From positions 1 through 25,094 of the IMG/VR virus record IMGVR_UViG_3300037264_000792: a stretch of DNA of 25,094 nt; one strand, given 5' to 3'. The stretch is from a virus. Numbering within the stretch: the stretch's first letter is position 1; each line of letters starts with the position of its first letter. Made by a program: the position numbers and the translations under genes. Shown here piece by piece: positions 12,517-19,502 of this stretch. The notes under the pieces were generated by a model that saw nothing but the letters and a program-made list of their open reading frames with translations, searched no databases and was not told the DNA's origin.

Positions 12517-13248
12517 ATGGCAGAGGTTAGACGCGTAACGCTAGGGTCCACGTTCAAGGTGACGTGGATCAACTCTGGGGCAGTCGCCAGCCCCATCACG
12601 TTCAACATCATGAGCGGCTCTGAGTCGCTGGTGTCGTCGTACTCTGGAGTGGACAGCGGCAACGGGCATTACTACGCGGACGTGGCCGTCAGGACTCCCG
12701 GGTTGTACCAGGGTCGCTGGTTCGCGACGATCAGTGCCAACACCTACATCAACGGGGAGTGGTACGCGGCGTTCCCGGTCGACACCGACCAGCCCGGACG
12801 ATACATCACGTGGGATGACGTCGTCCACAGGTTCGTCGGATTCGGTGACGTCGCAGACGCGCTCAAGGCTGCGAGCCACTATCTGTCGTACGCCGAGGCG
12901 TACATCGACGGGAGACTCGGTGCGACGTTCACCATTCCGTTCAGCAACAACAACCAGACGGTGCGCGACCTCGCCATCGACGTCGTCTACGCGCGCTCCA
13001 TCCGAGGTTCTCTCAACGAGGAGTACAAGAACCTCTGGGCTGAGGTCAACTCGCGCATAGGGGCGCTGGTGGGCGGCACCGAGGTCATGGTGACGAACAG
13101 TGGGACTATCGTGGCTGAGGAGCAGAGCACTCCCGCGTGGAGCAGCACTGAGGAATACCATCCGTTCTTCGCAGCCACGTTGCCGCACATCGATATGGTG
13201 CCGAGTAGCTCACACATGCAGGCGGAGTACGACGAACGTGGCCTCTAA
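12517..13248 (+). CDS. Head-tail connector (gp36/DUF1320-like) with N-terminal Ig-like domain
   Basis: 243 residues, ATG 12517 with GGAGAAG just upstream. Residues 1 to about 88 form a beta-rich module (RRVTLGSTFKVTWINSGAV ... GHYYADVAVRTPGLYQGRW) resembling an immunoglobulin-like fold. From about residue 94 the sequence fits the gp36/DUF1320-type adaptor: YITWDDVVHRFVGFGDVADA, an amphipathic helix HYLSYAEAYIDGRLGA, then VRDLAIDVVYARSIRGSLNE and LWAEVNSRIGALVGG. Adaptors of this group sit beneath the portal and join head to tail. It heads the series of completion, terminator and tail tube genes, as expected. The Ig-like domain on the adaptor is unusual. It overlaps the next gene by 11 bases. 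Confidence 0.75.
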   Translation: MAEVRRVTLGSTFKVTWINSGAVASPITFNIMSGSESLVSSYSGVDSGNGHYYADVAVRTPGLYQGRWFATISANTYINGEWYAAFPVDTDQPGRYITWDDVVHRFVGFGDVADALKAASHYLSYAEAYIDGRLGATFTIPFSNNNQTVRDLAIDVVYARSIRGSLNEEYKNLWAEVNSRIGALVGGTEVMVTNSGTIVAEEQSTPAWSSTEEYHPFFAATLPHIDMVPSSSHMQAEYDERGL

Positions 13249-13696
13249 AACGCCCGTAGAGTTCCGTCCACCCCTGCCGCAGGTCGTCGCGGCGCTGAAG
13301 AAGCGCGCGCGGGAGATGCTGGACAGGTCCGTGCCGAATGCGCAGGTCGCGGTGGTCCTCGATCGGTGGGTCCAGGCGAACTTCCGCGGTGAGGGCGACC
13401 TCGTCGGCGGGTGGACACCGTTCGCGCGCGGAGGCCGATGGGTGCCGGGCGTAGGGCTGGACACCTCTGCGAGGTTGCTCCAGGACACTGGCGCGCTGCG
13501 CGCCAGCTTCCGCGCGTTCTGGGACAGCGACGTGGTAGGCATCGGGTCTGACCTGCACTATTCGGCGTACCACGAGGACGGCACGAACTTCCTTCCGCAG
13601 AGGCGCATGCTGCCGCGCGAGGACGACGTTCGTGACGAGGTGTTGGGCGTCTACCAAAGTTACTTCGACAAGCTAGCCAGGAGACCGTTGTGGTAG
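13238..13696 (+). CDS. Virion morphogenesis/tail completion protein (Mu gpG-like)
   Basis: 152 residues from GTG 13238, which has GGCGGAG at 13221-13227. Longer upstream extensions in this frame lie inside the previous gene and are rejected. The pattern LDRWVQANFRGEGDLVGGWT, then RLLQDTGALRASF, then VGIGSDLHYSAYHEDGTNF and PQRRMLP is the signature of the Mu gpG / phage virion morphogenesis family, which completes the head-tail joint. Position between the adaptor and terminator genes fits this role. The last residues overlap the next gene by seven bases. Confidence 0.85.
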   Translation: MASKTPVEFRPPLPQVVAALKKRAREMLDRSVPNAQVAVVLDRWVQANFRGEGDLVGGWTPFARGGRWVPGVGLDTSARLLQDTGALRASFRAFWDSDVVGIGSDLHYSAYHEDGTNFLPQRRMLPREDDVRDEVLGVYQSYFDKLARRPLW

Positions 13697-14148
13697 ATGA
13701 AGTTCGCGACGCGTCTGAGGTCCTGTCAGGGCTGAGAGACGCATTGAAGAGCAGCTACGCGACCTCTGACCTTCCCGTCAAGATGATGGGGCTCATTAAC
13801 AGCGACGCTGGCAAAGCGAAGAACGGATGGGTGGGACTGTACGTCAGCCGCGCGTCCCTCAGGCCGCGGACGGCGGGCGCCGGATCGCGCAACTGGGGCT
13901 TCACGCCATCTGTTAAGATCGTCGTACAGGCGAGCGACGTGCAGAACAGCGAGAACGCCTACGTACGCCTAGAGAAGTACATCAAGTCTGTCATCGACGT
14001 GGTCTTTGCTGATCCGTCCCTCGGCGGAAGGATAGACGGAACGATAATTAGCATCGACGTAGATTATGGCGCGCAAGAGGACGACGCCAAGAGCCTTCAC
14101 TTCGAGGGGGCGGTCCTCACCCTCAACTACGACAGCAGGAGTAAATAG
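13690..14148 (+). CDS. Probable tail terminator protein
   Basis: 152 residues from GTG 13690, preceded by AGGAGA at 13679-13684. It overlaps the gpG-like gene. The mixed alpha/beta pattern has an N-terminal helix (VLSGLRDALKSSYA), strands around NGWVGLYVSRASLRPR and SVKIVVQASDVQ, a helix AYVRLEKYIKSVIDVVF and final strands IISIDVDYGAQ and GAVLTLNYDSR. This order matches tail terminator proteins of the lambda gpU/gp37-like type, which cap the tail tube and join it to the head. The call rests on size, secondary-structure order and location immediately before the tail tube gene, not on a strong sequence motif. Confidence 0.65.
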   Translation: MVDEVRDASEVLSGLRDALKSSYATSDLPVKMMGLINSDAGKAKNGWVGLYVSRASLRPRTAGAGSRNWGFTPSVKIVVQASDVQNSENAYVRLEKYIKSVIDVVFADPSLGGRIDGTIISIDVDYGAQEDDAKSLHFEGAVLTLNYDSRSK

Positions 14149-14151
14149 ATC

Positions 14152-15135
14152 ATGCCATACGGACACGATTCGGTCGTCGGCATCGCGATGCAGAACTCAT
14201 ACGGCACCGCGGCAACCGCCGTTGGCTCCTTCCACCAGATCCCGCTCCTCAACGAGGAGTTCGGTCTGGTGCAGGAGGAGCTCATCTCGCAGAACTTGAA
14301 CGGCCGCTTTGATCAGGGAGACAGCTACAGCGGCAAGCGGCAGTACGGAGGGAGGTTGGAGTGCGAGGCGCAGCCGAAGGCGCTCGGGGCTCTCCTGACC
14401 GCCGCCATCAATGATCCGACGGTCATCACCAGCGGCAGCGTTAAGGGACACACATTCGTGCCGCGCACCGGGGACTGGGATCGTTTATCTCCCGGTAGAC
14501 CGTTCACTTACTACAAGTGGCTGGCTGAGCCGGTGAGCAGTAGCGCGCAGTTGTTCTATGATCTGTTCGGCGGAAGGTTCGAGTTTCAGCTCAGCGAGGG
14601 TGGGTTCGCGATGGCTCGCATCGCCGCGACTGGCGGAAAGACCGCCGTGACGGCGAGCCTGGCCCTGACGACCGACGTCGGTCGGCGCTGGCCATGGAAC
14701 CAGTCGAGCGTGTCGCTGGCGGGCACGGCCGTCTCGGTCATCAGCGATCTGTCGCTGGTCCACGACGAGGGGATCAACCCCAAGTGGTACCTCGATGGCT
14801 CGCTCAGCGCCGGCCGTGGCAGGCGTGAGCAGTTCCGAACCGTGCGCGTTAGCGGTACGCTCCTATTCGAGTCGCAGGTTGAGCTCGATAACTTCAAGAA
14901 CGAGACCACGCAAGCACTGGTATTCACGCTGCAGGACACGACGCTGGCCATCCAGTCTGGTTACTTCAACCAGCTCCAGATCAGCCTCCCGTCGTTCCGC
15001 TGGACCGAGTGGCCGATTCCGATTCGCGGTCCCAACGCACTTGAGGTCGCGTTCGGCGCACGGGCGCAGTACAACGTAGGCAGTGGGCATGCCGTGAGGT
15101 ACACGCTGCAGAACACCTTCGTCGCGTACACCTAG
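14152..15135 (+). CDS. Major tail tube protein
   Basis: 327 residues, ATG 14152 with AGGAG at 14137-14141. The N-terminus (VVGIAMQNSYGTAATAVGSF) followed by IPLLNEEFGLVQEEL matches tail tube proteins of siphoviruses and Mu-like phages, where a Y-G-T motif and a following Glu-rich strand are typical. The rest is beta-rich with an internal repeat-like strand arrangement (RLECEAQPKALGALLTAA; RVSGTLLFESQVELDNF; GYFNQLQISLPSFRWTEWP). Hexameric rings of this protein stack to form the tail tube. It is longer than minimal tube proteins of about 150-200 residues, and lies directly before the chaperone pair and tape measure. Confidence 0.82.
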   Translation: MPYGHDSVVGIAMQNSYGTAATAVGSFHQIPLLNEEFGLVQEELISQNLNGRFDQGDSYSGKRQYGGRLECEAQPKALGALLTAAINDPTVITSGSVKGHTFVPRTGDWDRLSPGRPFTYYKWLAEPVSSSAQLFYDLFGGRFEFQLSEGGFAMARIAATGGKTAVTASLALTTDVGRRWPWNQSSVSLAGTAVSVISDLSLVHDEGINPKWYLDGSLSAGRGRREQFRTVRVSGTLLFESQVELDNFKNETTQALVFTLQDTTLAIQSGYFNQLQISLPSFRWTEWPIPIRGPNALEVAFGARAQYNVGSGHAVRYTLQNTFVAYT

Positions 15136-15166
15136 AGAGTCGTCAAACCCAAGTGGGAGAAAGAGC

Positions 15167-15559
15167 ATGAAGTACCTGAGGAGCATCGTCCATGAGACGG
15201 ACTGGCAGGGAGACCACGTCAGGGCAGAGATGGAACCGCTTGATCGCGAGAGCTTCTTCGCGCTGGCGGACTCCAGGAAGGAGCAGGCGGCGGACGCCGA
15301 GGCCGGTCAGCTGGCCGTGTACGCCATGGGCGTGAGGCTGCTCGACAAGCACCTGCTGAGGTTGTCAGGGCTGGTCGACGCCGCCGGTACGCCCATCGAG
15401 AAGGAGACGGTCCTCACCAAGGTGTTCTTCATGACGCTGGTCAACGAGCTGTTCGCGGCGCTCATGCGAGGCAGCACCCTGGGGGAAGTGAAGAGCGGCG
15501 GCTCCGCGGTGAGGTCGTCCGCTGGTACCGAGGAGCCGAGGTCGACAGCTTCGACGTAG
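15167..15559 (+). CDS. Tail assembly chaperone G
   Basis: 130 residues, ATG 15167 with GGGAGA at 15155-15160. The helical body (RESFFALADSRKEQAADAEA; MGVRLLDKHLLRLSGLVDAA; VLTKVFFMTLVNELFAALMR) fits the G-type tail assembly chaperone, which coats the tape measure protein before the tube polymerises. The last 20 or so residues (GGSAVRSSAGTEEPRSTAST) are low complexity and have no structure, as is usual when the true continuation is in the -1 frame. It sits between the tail tube and tape measure genes, exactly where G/GT pairs are found. Confidence 0.82.
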   Translation: MKYLRSIVHETDWQGDHVRAEMEPLDRESFFALADSRKEQAADAEAGQLAVYAMGVRLLDKHLLRLSGLVDAAGTPIEKETVLTKVFFMTLVNELFAALMRGSTLGEVKSGGSAVRSSAGTEEPRSTAST

Positions 15560-15729
15560 GAGGGATCGGAGTCCACCAGTGGCTGGAGCTGTACAGAGTG
15601 TTCGAGCGCACCACCAGGTGGCCGGACGACGGGCCGTACCTTCGCCAGCCGTGGATCACCGTCAGGATCTTCCAGGTGATAGAGCATCAGCTTGACAAGG
15701 AGGCGAGGATAGATGGCAAACGTAGTTGA
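15167..15729 (+). CDS. Tail assembly chaperone G-T, -1 frameshift product
   Basis: The -1 frame stays open from the slippery run near 15481 to TGA 15727-15729 and encodes clear protein: WYRGAEVDSFDVGGIG, VHQWLELYRVFERTTRW, then LRQPWITVRIFQVIEHQ. No start codon serves this frame in a suitable place, and it fills the otherwise empty 15560-15712 interval. Shifting at 15481-15488 would give about 187 residues. Synthesis of a longer GT protein by -1 frameshift is conserved in siphovirus tails, with the T part recruiting the tail tube subunits. The last 17 bases overlap the tape measure start. Confidence 0.82.
15481..15488 (+). promoter_or_regulatory. Probable -1 ribosomal frameshift site
   Basis: GGGGGAAG, read G GGG GAA G in the zero frame, allows the P-site tRNA to re-pair perfectly in the -1 frame; the A-site pairing is only partial. 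A short hairpin could form six or fewer bases downstream: GAGC (15493-15496) with GCTC (15501-15504), or GCGG (15495-15498) with CCGC (15504-15507). It is close in form to the lambda GGGAAAG site but not identical. The -1 frame has to be entered in this part of the gene, and this is the best run. Confidence 0.6.
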
Positions 15730-17824
15730 GACCGTCTTCCGCGGCGTCGACGAGATATCCAATAACGTCGCGCAGATGAACTCCAGTCTGTCAAAGATGG
15801 GGGTCACGGTGTCCGGCGTCGCCTCGGCGTTCCGGCAGCTCTTGGCCATCGGCGGGATAGTGCAGCTCGGCAGGCAGTTCGTGTCCGCCAGCGACGCCAT
15901 GCAGGAGATGAACGAGACCATCGCCCAGTTCCGCGACACGCAGGAGGACGTGCTCAGGACTCAGCAGTCGCTGGCCCGCATATCGATAGCTACTGACACG
16001 GCGTACCGCAACACGTTTGAGCTCTACGCCCGCCTCGGCCTGGAGTCGGAGAAGCTCGGTCTGAGCGAGCGCGACAGGCTCCAGGTGGTCGAGGCCATCA
16101 ACCAGGCGCAGCAGCTCGCCGGTCCGCTGGCCAGGGACGTCGGTGCGGCGTTCCAGAGGATCCTGACGACGGGCGAGGTGTCCGGGCAGACATTGCTCAG
16201 GACGCTCGGCGGTGCTCCTAGATTACTCAAGGCCATCGCTGACGAGTTCGGCGTTACTACCTCGCAGCTGAAGGAGCTCGCCGAGAAGGGTAAGCTCACG
16301 GCGAACTCCGTGCTGGAGGCCGTGGCTAACCAGTCCGAGGAGATCAGGAGGGACTTCGAGAAGACCGGGCAGACAGTTGGCGAGTCGCTCACGAACGTCG
16401 GCACGGCGTTCGGGCAGCTCTTCACGAAGATAGACAACCAGCTTGGCGGCACGGGTGAGGGCGCGTCGTTCCTGCAGAACTTCGCAGAGATCCTGGCCGA
16501 TCTGGCCAAGGAAGAAACTCAGCTCGACGTCGTCAAAAACGCCCTCACCGCGTCGAGCGATAAGCTGAACGAAGCGATGGAGGCGCAGAGAGTGCTGCGT
16601 CTGGCGACCAACGAGATAGTAAGAGAGATGGCGGCAGGGGACAATACGAATGCCGACGTGCTCAGCACGATGATAGTTGAGCTGGAGAGGGCGACGCTGT
16701 TCATGCCTGCCCTGCGCGCAGAGGTCGACCAGCTTCAGGCTCTGTTCAATAAGCTGAGCGAGGAGGCCGAGGCTGCTGACGGGGCGCTCAGGGGCGGCGC
16801 GGCTGGCGTCGACGTCTACGCGGGCAAGGTCGGGGAGATGATAAAGAAGCTGGAGGAGATGGCCGCCGTCACGGGCATGACCGAGGACGAGACCATCCTC
16901 TATCAGCTGGCGCAGGAGGGAGTGAGTGAGGCCCACATCAGGGCTGCGCGCACGGCGCTGGAGGAGGTGGAAGCCCTGGAGGGCGTGACTGAGGCCCAGG
17001 TCCGTGCCGCCCGCGTGACGCTGGAGACGAAGGAGGCTCAGCTTGCCGCTGCCCGTTCCGCGTTGGCCGCGAAGGACGCCTACGACCGGTTGCAGGAGTC
17101 GATGTCTCACATGAAGGACCACGTCTCTGCATTCGTGCCATCCTTCGAGGGCGAGGAGGGACCATTCAAGGAAATAGAGATCGGACTGGAGGAGATGACG
17201 AACATGTCGGCCGAGGCGCTGGCCCAGCTCCGCGGCAAGGCAGTGGACACGGCGAGCGACGTCAGTATTGCGTGGGACCAGGCCGTGAGGAACATCCAGT
17301 CGATCATGGCGGACAATCTCTTCAATGCGTTCGATGACGGCATCAAGGGGATGCTGCGTAGCTTCCTGGACATGATCCGTCGCATGATCGCAGAAGCACT
17401 GGCAGCAAATCTAATAGAGAAGATGTTCGGCGGCGACACGTCTCAGAGCGGAGCGAGTGGATTTTTTGCCAAGATCCTTGGCTCCATCACGGGCGGTGGC
17501 AAGGGCGGTGGCAAGGGCGGCGGTAGCGTGCGCGGCGGAGCTCCGCTCGCGGGCGGCGGATGGACGACGCCAGGTGCAGTGCACCCCATCAACGAGGTGG
17601 AGCCGGAGTTCCTGGTCACGGCAGGTAGGGACCGCGTCGTGCCGCTCAGCAAGATGGCGGCGCACGGGATGGGAGCAGGCGGCGGTGCAGTGTTCGCCCC
17701 AGTCACCCACCTCAGCGTCACCGCCGTCATGTCACCTGGAGAGATGGAGATGACCATGCGGCGGAGGGATGATGCGCTGCTCGCCAAGTTTAAGATGATG
17801 CAGTTTGACGGAGAGATGACGTGA
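15713..17824 (+). CDS. Tail tape measure protein
   Basis: 703 residues, ATG 15713 with AAGGAGG at 15697-15703. The N-terminal third carries the tape-measure domain pattern: VSASDAMQEMNETIAQFRDT, ISIATDTAYRNTFELYARLG, LSERDRLQVVEAINQAQQLA, QRILTTGEVSGQTLLRTLGG, then GKLTANSVLEAVANQSEEI. The centre is long amphipathic helix. Near residues 535-580 the NLFNAFDDGIKGMLRSFLDM helix resembles C-terminal tape-measure sequences. A Gly-Lys linker follows, then a conserved-looking HPINEVEPEFLVTAGRDRVV segment. At roughly 0.15 nm per residue it would set a tail near 100 nm. It overlaps the GT gene and the next gene. It scaffolds tail assembly and is later ejected toward the host envelope. Confidence 0.88.
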   Translation: MANVVETVFRGVDEISNNVAQMNSSLSKMGVTVSGVASAFRQLLAIGGIVQLGRQFVSASDAMQEMNETIAQFRDTQEDVLRTQQSLARISIATDTAYRNTFELYARLGLESEKLGLSERDRLQVVEAINQAQQLAGPLARDVGAAFQRILTTGEVSGQTLLRTLGGAPRLLKAIADEFGVTTSQLKELAEKGKLTANSVLEAVANQSEEIRRDFEKTGQTVGESLTNVGTAFGQLFTKIDNQLGGTGEGASFLQNFAEILADLAKEETQLDVVKNALTASSDKLNEAMEAQRVLRLATNEIVREMAAGDNTNADVLSTMIVELERATLFMPALRAEVDQLQALFNKLSEEAEAADGALRGGAAGVDVYAGKVGEMIKKLEEMAAVTGMTEDETILYQLAQEGVSEAHIRAARTALEEVEALEGVTEAQVRAARVTLETKEAQLAAARSALAAKDAYDRLQESMSHMKDHVSAFVPSFEGEEGPFKEIEIGLEEMTNMSAEALAQLRGKAVDTASDVSIAWDQAVRNIQSIMADNLFNAFDDGIKGMLRSFLDMIRRMIAEALAANLIEKMFGGDTSQSGASGFFAKILGSITGGGKGGGKGGGSVRGGAPLAGGGWTTPGAVHPINEVEPEFLVTAGRDRVVPLSKMAAHGMGAGGGAVFAPVTHLSVTAVMSPGEMEMTMRRRDDALLAKFKMMQFDGEMT
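17491..17526 (+). repeat. 12-bp coding repeat (Gly-Gly-Gly-Lys linker in tape measure)
   Basis: The unit gggcggtggcaa occurs twice in perfect tandem with a third degenerate copy, encoding GGGKGGGKGGGS. It forms a flexible linker near residue 595 of the tape measure protein and is a slippage-prone site that could vary in copy number. Confidence 0.6.
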
Positions 17825-18489
17825 CGACGGAGGTCATACACTTCCCGGCCGGCATCTATCCCAGCGTGCAGCGCCTGTCACCGGACGTCGGGCCAGGTCA
17901 GTCGGTCACCGAGTCTCCGTTCACCGGGGCGCAGACGGTCAACACCTTCCGCGGCGCGGAGCGGTGGCGGCTTGAGTTGCAGCTTGAGGACCTGACCGGC
18001 GATGATCGCGCTGAGATGATGGCGTTCGTGACGAGGCTGCGCGTGGCGCATAACACCTTCATCATCATCAATCACACTAACCCGCAGCGAGGGCAGGCGT
18101 TCTTGTGGGCCACTGCGAACTGCTTCCAGATGAACACGAATTCTACTGGCTCCTCCCACGGTAGAATCTGGTTCGCCAATGCCGGAGTGAGTCCGACCAG
18201 CCTGATTCCGTTCAAGGCCGGCGACTTCTTCTCGGTCAACTCCATGCTCAAGATGACCCTGGTCGATATGCCGCCGTTGGACGGCGGGCACATCGGGTCC
18301 GTGTACTTCTGGCCGCCGCTGTTCGCGAACGTGACCTCTGGAACCAGGGCGCAGGTCTACTCTGCCTGCGGCGGCTTCCGCATGATCAGCGCCGTGCCCA
18401 TTACGACGGACCCGCCGCTCTACCGTACCAGCCTCAGCATCTCGGCCATCGAGCGAGTCAATTCCTCCTACGTGAGTGGCTTCCTGTGA
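17821..18489 (+). CDS. Minor tail protein (distal tail-like)
   Basis: 222 residues. A GTG start overlaps the tape measure stop as GTGA. The sequence is beta-rich throughout: VIHFPAGIYPSVQRLSPDVG, FTGAQTVNTFRGAERWRLEL, then a helix DDRAEMMAFVTRLRVAHNTF and strands to MLKMTLVDMPPLDGG and SVYFWPPLF. Genes immediately after the tape measure commonly encode distal tail or minor tail proteins that close the tube and carry the tip. The FxGAQTVNTFRGxERW block resembles such proteins in proteobacterial siphophages. I assign it by position and pattern. Confidence 0.68.
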   Translation: MTTEVIHFPAGIYPSVQRLSPDVGPGQSVTESPFTGAQTVNTFRGAERWRLELQLEDLTGDDRAEMMAFVTRLRVAHNTFIIINHTNPQRGQAFLWATANCFQMNTNSTGSSHGRIWFANAGVSPTSLIPFKAGDFFSVNSMLKMTLVDMPPLDGGHIGSVYFWPPLFANVTSGTRAQVYSACGGFRMISAVPITTDPPLYRTSLSISAIERVNSSYVSGFL

Positions 18490-19103
18490 GCGCGCGGGCG
18501 TTCGACGTCGGCGCTGGTGGGTACGGGGCGGAGGGCACCGAGCTGGTCGTGTTCGCGTTCTTCGACTTCCAGGGCGACCCGAAGTTCCTGCACTCGTCCA
18601 TCGGGTACATCACGCACGGCGGCGAGGACTGGGAGGGCGTCGGTGCGCTGGGGACTATGGATGCCATCAAGGAGCCTATGGGACTGTCACCGACTCGGGT
18701 TAGGCTGTCGCTGTCCCCGGTGGCCGGCGAGTACCTCAATTCCGCTATTAACGAGAACACGTGGGGAAGGCTCTGTGAGCTGTACGTCGGTAACTGGGAC
18801 GGCGTCGCGCTCGTACGAGATCCAGAGCTGCTCGTACGCGGCAAGATGGGTCCGCCCGAGGTTAGCCTCGGTGAGCCTGATAGCAGCATCGGCATCACGG
18901 TCGAGGACGTTCGAGCGTCACTTGATAGAGTCAATGGATTACGCGCGACGTTGCTAGATCATCAAGCGGAGCACGCTGGCGATACTTTCTATGCATGGCT
19001 GCCGGAGATGATGGATCATAGGTTCGTATTCAATGGGCAGAACTTCGGCATACGGGGCGGCGCTGGACGTCCGAGCATACCGGGGTCTCGCCCCATCCCA
19101 TGA
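18486..19103 (+). CDS. Minor tail/tail-tip protein (DUF2163-like)
   Basis: 205 residues. The GTG start overlaps the previous stop. The N-terminal half is beta-rich (ELVVFAFFDFQGDPKFLHSS; GYITHGGEDWEGVGALGTMD). It contains the LLVRGKMGPPEVSLGEPDSS strand pair and an ITVEDVRASLDRVNGLRATL segment. It ends with LLDHQAEHAGDTFYAWLPEM, a motif typical of DUF2163-type tail proteins (LxxDHQxxxxGDTFFxxxPxM), which belong to the tip complex next to the NlpC/P60 and J-like genes. Probably a lambda-L-like role linking tip to tube; no metal-binding cysteine cluster is visible. Confidence 0.7.
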   Translation: MSARAFDVGAGGYGAEGTELVVFAFFDFQGDPKFLHSSIGYITHGGEDWEGVGALGTMDAIKEPMGLSPTRVRLSLSPVAGEYLNSAINENTWGRLCELYVGNWDGVALVRDPELLVRGKMGPPEVSLGEPDSSIGITVEDVRASLDRVNGLRATLLDHQAEHAGDTFYAWLPEMMDHRFVFNGQNFGIRGGAGRPSIPGSRPIP

Positions 19104-19492
19104 GTAGGCGCTTGCAGACTGTCCGCAGCGTGAACGAGGCGGCGCAGGTGCGCTTCGAGTGGGGTGTGTTCGACTGCTGCGCGTTCTGTGCCCGCGTGGC
19201 AAAGAGAGTTTCGAATCGATCATTCGAGCTGCCAAAGTACGTCAGTCGTGAGGAGGCGGAGAAGCTCATCACGGAGGCGGGCGGACTGCGAGCATTGGTC
19301 GGTGACGTCACAGACTTGGAACCGACTGACGATGTCACTGCCGCGATGGACGGCTCTCCCGTGCTGGCGAGGATCGAGTGCGGCGAGACGCTAGGTGTGA
19401 GACTGGGGGACAGGATCGTGTTCAAGACAGCGCGCGGCCTGGCCTGGCTTCCCATTGACGATCCGGGCGTGGTCTGCGCGTGGCCACTGTGA
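19100..19492 (+). CDS. DUF6950-like, NlpC/P60-related tail protein
   Basis: 130 residues, ATG 19100 overlapping the previous stop as ATGA. The key pattern is RFEWGVFDCCAFCARVAKRV near residues 16-36: a WG-x-x-DC motif with the Cys at the start of a helix, as in NlpC/P60-like cysteine peptidases and the phage DUF6950 family. It continues with a small REEAEKLITEAGGLRALVG helix and LGVRLGDRIVFKTARGLAWL. The obvious downstream catalytic His is not visible, so peptidase activity is doubtful. The gene fits the lambda K position, between minor tail and host-specificity genes. It may be a degenerate peptidoglycan-active or purely structural tip component. Confidence 0.72.
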   Translation: MSRRLQTVRSVNEAAQVRFEWGVFDCCAFCARVAKRVSNRSFELPKYVSREEAEKLITEAGGLRALVGDVTDLEPTDDVTAAMDGSPVLARIECGETLGVRLGDRIVFKTARGLAWLPIDDPGVVCAWPL

Positions 19493-19502
19493 GGAGGACC
19501 AC

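Noticed and set aside
17461-17470. T-run (attttttgcc) considered as a terminator
   Set aside because: It lies inside the tape measure gene with no stable GC hairpin directly before it and coding continues.
19455-19502. Upstream in-frame ATG for the tail-tip gene
   Set aside because: It lies inside the preceding gene, while ATG 19503 has a GAGGAGG at proper spacing.
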